The notes under the pieces: model-generated | What the model was told of the DNA's origin: nothing | Database searches by the model: none | What the model saw: only the letters and a program-made list of their open reading frames with translations | Made by a program: the position numbers and the translations under genes | DNA from: Clostridiales bacterium | GTDB lineage: Bacteria; Bacillota; Clostridia; Saccharofermentanales; Saccharofermentanaceae | NCBI GenBank assembly: GCA_017964005.1 | Contig: JAGCSR010000014.1 | Span: forward strand, 61,262-125,261 | Length of the DNA: 64,000 bases | Direction of reading: 5' to 3' | In this document: piece after piece, positions 8,351-16,637 of the stretch | Layout of the letters: every line of letters starts with the position of its first letter | How positions within the stretch are numbered: position 1 is the first letter of the stretch

Positions 8351-9325
8351 ATGAGCGCACCCAAACTGATAATCGTCATACCCTGTTACTGTGAAGAAGA
8401 AGTTCTTCCCGTTACCGCGCCGCAATTCAAGGCGGAACTTGAAGAACTTACCGGCAAGGGACTGATCGCCTCCGACAGCAGGATATTGTTCGTCGATGAC
8501 GGATCGACCGACGGCACCTGGAAGATAATAACGGAACTTTCCAAAGAAGACAGTAAGTACTCCGGGATACGCTTAAGCCGGAACAGGGGACACCAGAATG
8601 CTCTTCTTGCAGGACTCATGGAAGCAAAGGCTTCCTGTGACATCACCATATCCATCGACTGTGACGGTCAGGACGATATACATGCCATGGAGAAGATGGT
8701 GGAAGAATACAGCAAGGGCGCCGATGTGGTATACGGTGTAAGGTCTGACAGAAGATCCGATTCCTTCTTCAAGAGAACAACTGCCAAGTTCTACTACAAG
8801 CTCTTAAGATCCATGGGCACAGACGTCGTATATAACCATGCCGATTACCGGCTGGTATCTTCACAGGTCCTTAATGAGTTTGCTCAGTTTGAAGAAGTCA
8901 ATCTCTTCTTAAGAGGCATGTTCCCGCTGGTCGGTTTTGACAGTGCGGAAGTCTATTACGAACGGCACGAGCGTATCGCCGGCAAGAGCCACTACCCTTT
9001 GGGCAAGATGATGAGCCTTGCCCTGAACGGCATAACCAGTCTGTCTGTCAAGCCCATAAGGATAATCACGGGACTCGGCACGATAGTCGCCCTCATAAGC
9101 TTCGGCTTGTTGGTCTATACATTCGTAAGATACTTCATGGGCGCCACCATCGAAGGCTGGGCCAGTACCGCGGCAATCATCTGCTTCATGTCAGGCATCC
9201 AGCTCGTATGCCTCGGTGTGATCGGAGAGTACGTCGGAAAGATATACCTTGAGACCAAACACCGCCCCAGATACATAATCAGCAAAAGGACAGATGATCC
9301 CGGTAAGGATCAGCCCCTGGCCTGA
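8351..9325 (+). CDS. Family 2 glycosyltransferase, GtrB/DPM type
   Basis: 324 aa. N-terminal GT-A domain (residues 4-230): IVIPCYCEEEVLPVT, the FVDDGSTDGTW nucleotide-binding motif, RNRGHQNALLAG and a SIDCDGQDD block with the metal-binding DxD-type acids. Two C-terminal membrane helices (about 235-258 and 270-292) and a short basic tail. This arrangement is that of polyprenyl-phosphate glycosyltransferases (GtrB, ArnC, YkoT), which load glucose, mannose or a similar sugar onto undecaprenyl phosphate for use outside the membrane by GT-C enzymes. Two GT-C-like proteins occur later in the window. The ribosome site is weak (GGGG, 10 bases before ATG). Overlaps the next, convergent gene by 16 bases. 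Confidence 0.88.
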   Translation: MSAPKLIIVIPCYCEEEVLPVTAPQFKAELEELTGKGLIASDSRILFVDDGSTDGTWKIITELSKEDSKYSGIRLSRNRGHQNALLAGLMEAKASCDITISIDCDGQDDIHAMEKMVEEYSKGADVVYGVRSDRRSDSFFKRTTAKFYYKLLRSMGTDVVYNHADYRLVSSQVLNEFAQFEEVNLFLRGMFPLVGFDSAEVYYERHERIAGKSHYPLGKMMSLALNGITSLSVKPIRIITGLGTIVALISFGLLVYTFVRYFMGATIEGWASTAAIICFMSGIQLVCLGVIGEYVGKIYLETKHRPRYIISKRTDDPGKDQPLA

Positions 9326-9729
9326 CGGATCATGTCCAAAAGACCTTTCTCCTTGATTATTGCGATACCCTGACCTTCATCTCCCAGGACGATAAGATTG
9401 TCGCCGGGATTGATGTCGAAGATCGCCCTCGCCTTGGCGGGGATCACGATCTGTCCTTTGTCGCCTACCTTTACCATTCCGAAGATGTGCTTGCCCTTGG
9501 GAGGAACATAGAGGCCCTGATTGCCGCTATCCCTGCGGTCGTAATTGATGAGGTCATCCATGCTCACTTCGAAGACATCGGCTATGAGCTTGCACTTTTC
9601 GATGTCAGGCAGAGACTCTCCCGTCTCATACTTGGAGAGAGTCTGCCTTGATACACCTATCCTGTCGGCAAGTTCTTCCTGAGACATGTTATTGAGTTTT
9701 CGAAGTTCCGTAAGATTGTCCTTAAACAT
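9310..9729 (-). CDS. HTH (Xre) plus SpoVT/AbrB DNA-binding regulator
   Basis: 139 aa. Residues 5-60 form an Xre-type helix-turn-helix (SQEELADRIGVSRQTLSKYETG). Residues about 83-130 form an AbrB/SpoVT swapped-hairpin domain (VKVGDKGQIVIPAKAR, then PGDNLIVLGDEGQGIAI). Two DNA-binding modules in one chain suggest a transition-state type regulator. An upstream extension of 34 codons is open but the ATG at 9729 has AAGGAG at good spacing and fits the HTH start. Overlaps the acyltransferase by eight bases, so the two are cotranscribed. Confidence 0.85.
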   Translation of the reverse strand: MFKDNLTELRKLNNMSQEELADRIGVSRQTLSKYETGESLPDIEKCKLIADVFEVSMDDLINYDRRDSGNQGLYVPPKGKHIFGMVKVGDKGQIVIPAKARAIFDINPGDNLIVLGDEGQGIAIIKEKGLLDMIRQARG

Positions 9730-10828
9730 TTTTCTTCTCCTTTTTCCTGCTGATGCCCAGCACCGCCCAGCGGTAGAATGGGATCCTTGAGATGATCTCA
9801 TAAAGACCGTAACCGAATACAAATCCTGCAATCAAGCTGATGATATAGCAAAGAGGAGCCGGTAACAATCCGGGCTTGGCGAATATGAGAGCCATGGATG
9901 AAATCCCGAGATAATGAAAAACATAGAGTCCGAAGTTCCTCTTGCTCATCCACCCGGTAAACTTGTTGCTGATGTCGCCGAACCTTGCAAAGCCCGCGAG
10001 CATTGCAAGGGAACCGAAATAAGAGCAGGCGACATAGAGAGGGCCAACGTTTACCGGCTTCTCGGCATAGTTCATTCCTCCTCCCAGCCAGAAGCAGATC
10101 ACTGTAAATGCCACACATAAAGCAGAGCCTGCTGCTATGAACCAAACTGCATATTTCCTAAGTTTTTCAATTACCGGATCGTTCGAGAATACGTAGTATC
10201 CGGCCAGAAAGAATGCAAGATAATATCCGAATCTGTAGACCGAGATCATGGGTGCATTGAGGATCTGCGCAGCTCCCCACAACGGGAAGAAGAGCAGCAA
10301 GATGAGCCACACCGGTGTCTTCGCGCCAAGGTTCAAAAGACGGCCTTTCTCGATCTTACGGATAAGAACGAGGATCAGGCTGTAGATCCAGAGGAGATGG
10401 CAGAACCAGAGGACTCCGCTTCCTGAAGCCACCATTATCAGAAAGATCACAGGAGCCGGAACGCCCTCATTCGCAAGAGCCGTAAAAGCGTCGCCGAACG
10501 ACATGCTGACGTATCCCTGGATGAAATGAAATACGAAAACGCCGATGGTCGAAGGGACCAGGAGCTTTCTTGTCCTGCTCCTGATGAATTCTTTATTTGT
10601 ATGCTTATCGAGAACGATCCTTGAGCTGATCCCCGCAACTATATACAGAACCGGCATTATCCACGGATAAACAAGATACATAAATGCATCGTAGTGCTGA
10701 ACGCTCAGGTCAGTTATCTTTCCGACTCCGCCTAAGATTCCCTCGGCGTTGTACATATAGAGAACGTGATAGAGCAAAACGATTACTACCGTTACCCATC
10801 TTAAGTTGTCCAAATAGTGCTTTCTCAT
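9722..10828 (-). CDS. Acyltransferase 3 family membrane protein
   Basis: 368 aa with about ten membrane helices. The N-terminus MRKHYLDNLRWVTVVIVLLYH carries the family's Arg-Trp and the catalytic His at the end of helix 1. Members O-acylate sugars, polysaccharides or lipids across the membrane; the acceptor here is unknown. The start at 10828 follows AGGTGGGAT and matches the normal family start, although the frame is open for 22 more codons. Followed directly by the HTH-AbrB gene, a possible regulator of it. Confidence 0.82.
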   Translation of the reverse strand: MRKHYLDNLRWVTVVIVLLYHVLYMYNAEGILGGVGKITDLSVQHYDAFMYLVYPWIMPVLYIVAGISSRIVLDKHTNKEFIRSRTRKLLVPSTIGVFVFHFIQGYVSMSFGDAFTALANEGVPAPVIFLIMVASGSGVLWFCHLLWIYSLILVLIRKIEKGRLLNLGAKTPVWLILLLFFPLWGAAQILNAPMISVYRFGYYLAFFLAGYYVFSNDPVIEKLRKYAVWFIAAGSALCVAFTVICFWLGGGMNYAEKPVNVGPLYVACSYFGSLAMLAGFARFGDISNKFTGWMSKRNFGLYVFHYLGISSMALIFAKPGLLPAPLCYIISLIAGFVFGYGLYEIISRIPFYRWAVLGISRKKEKKNV

Positions 10829-10884
10829 ATTTATCCCACCTTTGCCATTTATTTTAACACCATAATATTCCCAAACAAACTGAA

Positions 10885-10920
10885 AGACCACCAACTTCCG
10901 TTAACGGAAGGAGGCGGTCT
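10885..10920 (-). terminator. Strong hairpin between HTH gene and acyltransferase
   Basis: AGACC.CC..CTTCCGTTAACGGAAG..GG.GGTCT: an 8-base perfect core around GTTAAC plus a second 5-base arm. On the minus strand it is followed by TTCAGTTTGTTT, so it most likely ends the transcript of the HTH-desulfoferrodoxin gene. The T run is interrupted. Confidence 0.6.
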
Positions 10921-10956
10921 GTGTTAAAAATCGTGGCAGGATACTGTCTCCGGTAT

Positions 10957-11541
10957 TTATAGTCTTAATCTAAAGAGCCCGTGGCGGTTGCAGCAGGCGT
11001 AGATATACTTGTCTCCCGATATCCTGAATCTCGTTTCGGCCTCACCTTCGGGATAGAGCTTGACGAACTGAACGGATCTGTCAGAAACCGCCGCAAGGAA
11101 AGAGATATAGTGATCCTTGGTCATGGGATGATCAACGCTGCAATAGTATTCATCTTCGACCTTCTCGAGCTCGATCATGTGCTCCGGATCACAGTCTTCC
11201 GCTTCCGCCGCAGGCAAAGTTATGCCGCAGCAGCTTACCACGGTCTCTCCTATCGTCCTTATCACATTACCGCAAACGGGACATACATAGAACCGGCTCT
11301 TCAGCATATTGGACGCCTTGTTATTGTTCCTGATATCTTCACCCGACAGAAGTTCTATCACCGATATATCCAGAGCCTTCGCGAGCGGCTCGATGAGACT
11401 TATATCAGGGAACCCCTGACCTGTCTCCCATTTGCTGACTGCCTTAGCCGTGACACATATCTTCTGTGCCAGGTCCTCCTGTGTCATGTTCTTCTTTTCG
11501 CGGAGCTTTTTTATTACTGCTCCCGTAACATATCTGTCCAT
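10957..11541 (-). CDS. Xre-type HTH fused to a desulfoferrodoxin-like module
   Basis: 194 aa. Residues 8-65 are an Xre HTH (TQEDLAQKICVTAKAVSKWETG). The rest matches desulfoferrodoxin: a Dx-like iron site with Cys 87, 90, 104 and 105 (CPVCG and SCCG), then a superoxide-reductase-like site with His 121, His 138 (DHPM), His 144 (KDHY), Cys 184 and His 187 (CNRHGLF). All four His and the Cys that hold the catalytic Fe in superoxide reductase can be matched. The obvious reading is a redox or oxygen sensing regulator, or a regulator-enzyme hybrid. Start ATG at 11541 has AGGAGG eight bases upstream; a GTG at 11550 would lie on the ribosome site. Confidence 0.85.
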   Translation of the reverse strand: MDRYVTGAVIKKLREKKNMTQEDLAQKICVTAKAVSKWETGQGFPDISLIEPLAKALDISVIELLSGEDIRNNNKASNMLKSRFYVCPVCGNVIRTIGETVVSCCGITLPAAEAEDCDPEHMIELEKVEDEYYCSVDHPMTKDHYISFLAAVSDRSVQFVKLYPEGEAETRFRISGDKYIYACCNRHGLFRLRL

Positions 11542-11584
11542 AGATTCCACCTCCTGCTGCCTATACTAACACGGGCATATGAGA

Positions 11585-11604
11585 CACGCTACCTACGGTG
11601 CGTG
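11585..11604 (-). terminator. Possible operon-end hairpin
   Basis: CACGC-T-ACC / GGT-GCGTG with a three-base loop, lying three bases after the stop of the DinB-like gene. No T run follows on the minus strand, so this could equally be an operator for the downstream HTH gene. Confidence 0.3.
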
Positions 11605-11607
11605 GAG

Positions 11608-12264
11608 TTACGGACGGATCTTATTCTTTATTCGCAGAGACGCTTCAATATGCATTATCCAATGTCTTGAGAATGGCATCTGGATCAGTCCTCTTATGTC
11701 CTTACCGCACCAGTAATCTATGAGCCATTCCGCCGACTCGTCGGTGCTTACGACATTGAGGGATATCAATCTCTCTTTGCGGCCATTCGGGATCTTCATC
11801 TTAAGGTCATCGTAAGAAAGTCCTTTTATGATCTTCTCCGTGCTGCTCTTAACATCCGAAGCGTAAGAATACAGTTCATCTATATCAAGTCTTGAAGTGA
11901 AACCGGATATCTCTTCTTTGACCAGTTCATTGCCGGTGGTGATGATAGGAGATCCGGTCCTCTTCTGATAATCCTTTGCGAAAAATATCTGTTCATCATC
12001 GGCGATCAAAGTATGCGCGACTATATCTTCGATCCTCATGATATGCCATATGGAATACGCGATGTTCTTGCTGTGGTAACCGTCGGCATTGATGAACGGC
12101 ATGGCATCAAGATCCACCCTGGCAAGATCTGTCTTAAGATCTTCCATCGTGGCCATCAGGCTGTCGCGGAGTTCGATCATCGTATCGACACCTTCTTCGA
12201 AGGAATCCCTCTTCTTCAGAAGCACCTGCATCTTCTTATTCAGTTCGGACCATTCGCGGTTCAT
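11608..12264 (-). CDS. DinB-like four-helix protein
   Basis: 218 aa. Predicted mostly helical; the SIWHIMRIED block and the C-terminal RHWIMHIEASLRIKNKI block supply the His residues expected for the metal site of the DinB/YfiT superfamily. Family members include bacillithiol S-transferases and other thiol-dependent enzymes; the activity here is unknown. ATG behind AAGGAG and overlapping the GNAT gene by four bases (ATGA). Last gene of the rlmD-like operon. Confidence 0.7.
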   Translation of the reverse strand: MNREWSELNKKMQVLLKKRDSFEEGVDTMIELRDSLMATMEDLKTDLARVDLDAMPFINADGYHSKNIAYSIWHIMRIEDIVAHTLIADDEQIFFAKDYQKRTGSPIITTGNELVKEEISGFTSRLDIDELYSYASDVKSSTEKIIKGLSYDDLKMKIPNGRKERLISLNVVSTDESAEWLIDYWCGKDIRGLIQMPFSRHWIMHIEASLRIKNKIRP

Positions 12265-13208
12265 GAATTTCTCCTTAATGCCTTATGGTAAAAGCCTATC
12301 GTATCCTCTGTTATAAATCCTGCGGCGTTATAGAACTTTCTTCGCCAGTCATAGGAATTGACATAGCATTTCTCTACTCCCAGCTCCCTGCACCTTTGGA
12401 TCACTCCGTGCATCATGGCCGTGCCTATGCCTTTATGCCTGTAACGCTCTCTTGTGCTGACCGGTTCGATATATGCCGTCTTTGACGGAAGATCGACATA
12501 CACAAAACTATATGAACATACATCGTTGGGGTCTTCAGCGTTCTCATCGATTATCAGACATTCAAAGCTGTCCTTATACATCGTAGAGTTCTTTCTTGAG
12601 TTATAAGCGCTCATGCCGTTACGGTAAACGGGACTTTCAAGATCAGGATGGAATCCCATATTGCAGGCGCTCCACTTATTGTCCTCATCGGTATATTCGT
12701 CGCCGTAGGCAAGTCTGAATCCTTCCGGAAGATCCACGGATACATCTGCCTGCTGAGGATATACGAAATTATCGTAATCCTCTTCCTTTTGCCTGGAATA
12801 TCCGTTGGCTTCAAGATAGGCTTTGCGCGAAGTCAGACTGTCGTTATTGATCACCAGAAAATCTATAGTTCCGTCTTCATCCGGAGAGAATAACGGGAGC
12901 AGGTTTTCTTCTGCAAATCTTACCATTGATCCGTAAAGATCTTCGTAATCCTTATCAAGGCTGATATAGACTGCGTCGCCGTCCGGCAGGATACATCCTG
13001 CGATCCTGCCTTCATCTTCCCATAAGTATATGAAATCAGAAGATCTTAATAAGCCCGCGTCAGTATACTGGACATCCATTCGCCAGATAAGATCATTCAG
13101 CCTTTCGGGAAGCCATGAAGTCATATTCCGATTGGCAAGATATTCTTCCCTCAAATATACTTCCAGCTTCAGAAGGTCTTCTTCAAGATCAAATCTTCTG
13201 ATCGTCAT
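12261..13208 (-). CDS. GNAT-family N-acetyltransferase
   Basis: 315 aa. The C-terminal half holds the acetyl-CoA site: ERYRHKGIGTAMMHGVI is the R-x-x-G-x-G/A motif A, followed by KCYVNSYDWRRKFYNAAGF (motif B). The N-terminal half appears to be a second, degenerate GNAT-like domain. Substrate unknown. ATG behind GGAGTG, six bases after the lipoprotein gene. Confidence 0.8.
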   Translation of the reverse strand: MTIRRFDLEEDLLKLEVYLREEYLANRNMTSWLPERLNDLIWRMDVQYTDAGLLRSSDFIYLWEDEGRIAGCILPDGDAVYISLDKDYEDLYGSMVRFAEENLLPLFSPDEDGTIDFLVINNDSLTSRKAYLEANGYSRQKEEDYDNFVYPQQADVSVDLPEGFRLAYGDEYTDEDNKWSACNMGFHPDLESPVYRNGMSAYNSRKNSTMYKDSFECLIIDENAEDPNDVCSYSFVYVDLPSKTAYIEPVSTRERYRHKGIGTAMMHGVIQRCRELGVEKCYVNSYDWRRKFYNAAGFITEDTIGFYHKALRRNS

Positions 13209-13214
13209 TCAATA

Positions 13215-14225
13215 TCACTCCGCAAACTTGACGGTTCCCAGTATCTGTTCAAACTCTTTCATCTGATCTTCCGTTATCTTCTGATCGTAATTTGTGAATA
13301 TAAACTCGAATACGTAGTCGCCATAGCTTACGTAAGCTGCAGCCACCATATCGGGGGTGTCATCCGACTCGTTCGTTCCTATGTATCCGGTCTGCCCTCC
13401 GACAGTGATCTCGCGCTTGTCTGACAAAGTGTTCAGATATTCATTAAGGTCGAGTTTCTCTTCGATATCGTCGAAACATTTATAACCGTTGTAGGATAAG
13501 ATGGCAACACTGAAATTTCCGCTCTCATCACTTTCATAAGAATGTAAGATAATCGAAGTCCATTCCTCGTCGTTATATCTGTAATCCGAATCGGGAACAA
13601 AATATGTGGGCAAAGAGAATGTCATCAGATCATCCAGAGACTTAGGCATATTTACATAATCGATATCCTCTTCTTCGTCCCCTTCTTCCCTGTGGAAGAT
13701 CATCCAAACATCATCATGACCGAGCTTAAGTGTATCGCCGTCGAGTTCATACTGCAGAGTATCTCCCGAAGGGTCCAGCTTCCAGCAGGACGGCACGTCG
13801 AAATCATCCGTATTGAAAGTGCAGTCGACCGAGCTTCCGGTGTCATTGCTCATGAACCCGGATATCCCGGGATTGCCGGCCTCCTGATCGTAGATACTGA
13901 AGTATCCCACCTTCTTGATGTTCATGGCATAAAAACCCGTATCCGTCTTGCCGTCGGACGCAAGATCCTCACAACTCCAGGAACCTTTAAACCCTTCAGG
14001 GATAACCGCCTCGGAAGTCTCAGCCGTGGTCTCTGCCGTGGTTGTTTCCTCTGTCGGTGCCTCCGTCTGTTCTGTGGTTGCAGTAGTAGTCTCGCTTGTC
14101 GCAGGTACCGAAGAAGTGTCCGTTATTTGCGGAGTTTTTGCTCCGCATGAAGTCAGCATCAGTGTTGCCATAAGCGCTGCCGTAATGTTGATCCCTAATC
14201 CTGTTTTTCTCTTGAGCATTTTCAT
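13215..14225 (-). CDS. Lipoprotein with Thr-rich linker
   Basis: 336 aa, no family recognised. Signal peptide with lipobox LTSC at about residues 24-27, then a Thr/Glu-rich linker (about 35-75) such as is common on exported lipoproteins of Clostridia. Two folded parts follow: residues about 80-165, resembling small beta domains that measure GSWSCEDLASDG-like contents, and about 180-336, with alternating strands. ATG behind AAGGGG; overlaps the kinase gene by four bases. Function unknown. Confidence 0.65.
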   Translation of the reverse strand: MKMLKRKTGLGINITAALMATLMLTSCGAKTPQITDTSSVPATSETTTATTEQTEAPTEETTTAETTAETSEAVIPEGFKGSWSCEDLASDGKTDTGFYAMNIKKVGYFSIYDQEAGNPGISGFMSNDTGSSVDCTFNTDDFDVPSCWKLDPSGDTLQYELDGDTLKLGHDDVWMIFHREEGDEEEDIDYVNMPKSLDDLMTFSLPTYFVPDSDYRYNDEEWTSIILHSYESDESGNFSVAILSYNGYKCFDDIEEKLDLNEYLNTLSDKREITVGGQTGYIGTNESDDTPDMVAAAYVSYGDYVFEFIFTNYDQKITEDQMKEFEQILGTVKFAE

Positions 14226-15172
14226 TTTCCCCTTCTTTCATATTGATTGATAAACTCTTGTATTTGTTCACTGTTTTTCAATGCCGTGCAGGCTCCTATC
14301 TCCGATGCGCATACGGCGCCGCAAGCATTTGCGAAAACGAGAGCGCTTCCGGCATCACTCCCCGAGATGATCTTTGATGCGAAGCCCGAGAGAAAATTAT
14401 CTCCTGCTCCAGTGGCATCTAGTGCATCTATCTCATACGCAGGTAATGATATCATCTCTTCCCTGTTCTTGAAAAGGCACCCGCGGGCCCCGAGCTTTAT
14501 TATCACATTACGGACTCCCGCGTCAAGGAAAACATCCGCCATCTTCTCCGGATCATCCTGTCCCGTATAGAATCTTCCTTCGTCTTCGTTAGGTGTTATG
14601 AAGTCGATCATCGGGAGAGAATCGGAAATATCCGCAAGCTTAATCTTCGCAAAATTTGGAAGCTTTGTATCCGCGAAGACCTTTATCCCCCGCGCATGAG
14701 CTGTCTCAACAATCCTTCTGATAATACCGGGATCATCAAACGGCGCCCTGAACAAAGACCCCAACACCAAAGCCCTGGCATCGCAGAACCGGTCTTCGTA
14801 CTGTTCGGGATGAAAGTTATACCTGTGAGATCCGTTCGTTATGGACTTGCGGGACCCGTCCTCTGCCACGAACATCGTGGTTACTGGTGTTGCGTGTTCG
14901 CAGGATCTTACGATCAATCCGGTATCCACTCCCTGCCTTGCAAGTTCTGCTTCTATCATGGAACCAGCCGGATCGGATCCGAGATAACAGAGTATCCCCG
15001 TCTTCATCCCCAGCTTTGCTGCGGCGATCGCACCGTTTACGGCCTCGCCTCCGATATTGAGGGTTCCGCTGCCGGCAACAAATCCGGTAGCGGAAACAGG
15101 GTTCGGATCAAATCCTCTTATGATGGAATCGACTATCGCAGTCCCGATATATATGATGTCGTATCTGCTCAT
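14222..15172 (-). CDS. PfkB-family sugar kinase
   Basis: 316 aa. Ribokinase fold: N-terminal GGEAVNGAIAAAKLG (PfkB signature 1 region) and C-terminal DATGAGDNFLSGF (signature 2, with the catalytic Asp and anion-hole GAGD). Phosphorylates a sugar or nucleoside in the cytoplasm; substrate not readable. The start at 15172 has GAGGTAG just upstream and lies four bases after the stop of the methyltransferase gene; the longer open frame would overlap it. Confidence 0.85.
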   Translation of the reverse strand: MSRYDIIYIGTAIVDSIIRGFDPNPVSATGFVAGSGTLNIGGEAVNGAIAAAKLGMKTGILCYLGSDPAGSMIEAELARQGVDTGLIVRSCEHATPVTTMFVAEDGSRKSITNGSHRYNFHPEQYEDRFCDARALVLGSLFRAPFDDPGIIRRIVETAHARGIKVFADTKLPNFAKIKLADISDSLPMIDFITPNEDEGRFYTGQDDPEKMADVFLDAGVRNVIIKLGARGCLFKNREEMISLPAYEIDALDATGAGDNFLSGFASKIISGSDAGSALVFANACGAVCASEIGACTALKNSEQIQEFINQYERRGK

Positions 15173-15176
15173 TACT

Positions 15177-16535
15177 CTACCTCTTCGACATAAGGACAAC
15201 ATTCTCTATATGATAGGTCATCGGAAACATATCCACGGGCTGAACTTTATCTATCGTATAATCAGATCTGAGCATCTTAAGGTCCCTTGCAAGGGTTGCA
15301 GGATCGCAGGATACATACACGAGTTTTGGCGCTCCGAGCATCTTGATCTGCGCGATCACAGGCTCTCCCAATCCCTTGCGGGGAGGGTCCACTATCACGG
15401 CATCAGGGGCCGGGATCTGCCCGGACCTTATCATGCCGGCAAGATCGGTCTTGGCTGCGTCTTTCTTTATGAACTTTATCCTGTCCTGATCTTCCTGATA
15501 TGCGCTCTTTGCGTTGCGGACGGCAGAATTTACCGCCTCCTGAGAAGTCTCTATGCCCAGAAGCCTTGTGCCTTCGTCCATTACCGACAGTCCCAAAGTC
15601 CCGGCGCCGCAATACAAGTCGACAAGGGTTTTCGATCCGCTTACATATTCTCTTATGATGTTAACGATGGCCTCCGCCTGAGGGATATTCACCTGGAAGA
15701 AAGATCCCGCTTCGACTATGAATCTTCGGGAGCAGAATTCCTCTTCGTAAAAGGACTCCCCTTCCAGTACGAATCTTTTGCCTGACCTGGTCCTTCCCGA
15801 TATCCTGTCGGGACTTATCCTGAACAGGACACCCCTAAGTTCGTATCCTTCAGCCGCGTCTCTTATCGCTTCTATGATGCCTGCCGACTTTATGAGATCC
15901 TGCATCTGGCGTATGACTGTCTCGTGCGATCTTGTGTCACATGTTATGAATTCTGCCAAGACCTCCCCAGTCCTTAAAGATCCCCTTAATACAAGACCTG
16001 TAAGGAGTTTTGTGGGACACCTGTCAAGACAAGCTTCTACTGCCTTCACGATCTTTCCGAAAACAGGATATTCCAGGAAATCCTCTTCATAAGGAATGAT
16101 GCTCACGCCGTCGGACCCGGTCTGGCCGATGATGCTCCCTTCGATCTTATACTGCATATGATTACGGTAGAGTGTTGTTTCTGCCGAGGGAATGACAGGA
16201 GATAAGACCCTGTCGACATCTTCCGCTCCTATCTTTCCCAGACGGATCAGGCAGTCCCTGACCTTCTTATGCTTATACGCGATCTGACCCCCGTATGACA
16301 GGTGGGCAAGGGCTGCCCCCGGGATCTTCGGGGCACCATAAGGTCTCACCCTCTGATCCGAGGGCGTTATCACATTCTCAAGGATGCATTCTGCGAACTT
16401 GGGACTGTCTTTTACGATGGCGGCTTCAACGGTCTCGCCGGGCAGAGCGCCTTCGACAAAACAGCACTTGCCGGAAGGGAGCCTTCCTATCCCCGCACCT
16501 TCATTGGACAGATCTTCTATCTTTACCGTTACCAT
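15177..16535 (-). CDS. 23S rRNA (uracil-C5)-methyltransferase, RlmD/RumA type
   Basis: 452 aa. N-terminal TRAM domain (VTVKIEDLSNEGAGIGR..., residues 1-55), then the SAM-binding methyltransferase domain with LVDLYCGAGTLGLSV, DPPRKGL and YVSCDPATLARDL, the Cys of which is the catalytic nucleophile. It makes 5-methyluridine in 23S rRNA; the RlmD, RlmCD and TrmA branches cannot be separated here. No strong ribosome site: ATG at 16535 is chosen for the family start, ATG at 16556 is an alternative. Diverges from the PBP gene across a 102-base gap. Confidence 0.87.
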   Translation of the reverse strand: MVTVKIEDLSNEGAGIGRLPSGKCCFVEGALPGETVEAAIVKDSPKFAECILENVITPSDQRVRPYGAPKIPGAALAHLSYGGQIAYKHKKVRDCLIRLGKIGAEDVDRVLSPVIPSAETTLYRNHMQYKIEGSIIGQTGSDGVSIIPYEEDFLEYPVFGKIVKAVEACLDRCPTKLLTGLVLRGSLRTGEVLAEFITCDTRSHETVIRQMQDLIKSAGIIEAIRDAAEGYELRGVLFRISPDRISGRTRSGKRFVLEGESFYEEEFCSRRFIVEAGSFFQVNIPQAEAIVNIIREYVSGSKTLVDLYCGAGTLGLSVMDEGTRLLGIETSQEAVNSAVRNAKSAYQEDQDRIKFIKKDAAKTDLAGMIRSGQIPAPDAVIVDPPRKGLGEPVIAQIKMLGAPKLVYVSCDPATLARDLKMLRSDYTIDKVQPVDMFPMTYHIENVVLMSKR

Positions 16536-16637
16536 GTTTACGATAATATGCCTCATTTGTTTATTAATAATATGGATAATTATATCCGATATCGTGATAA
16601 AATGTTGAGAGTTAAAAGATCGTAAGGGAGCATAGTA

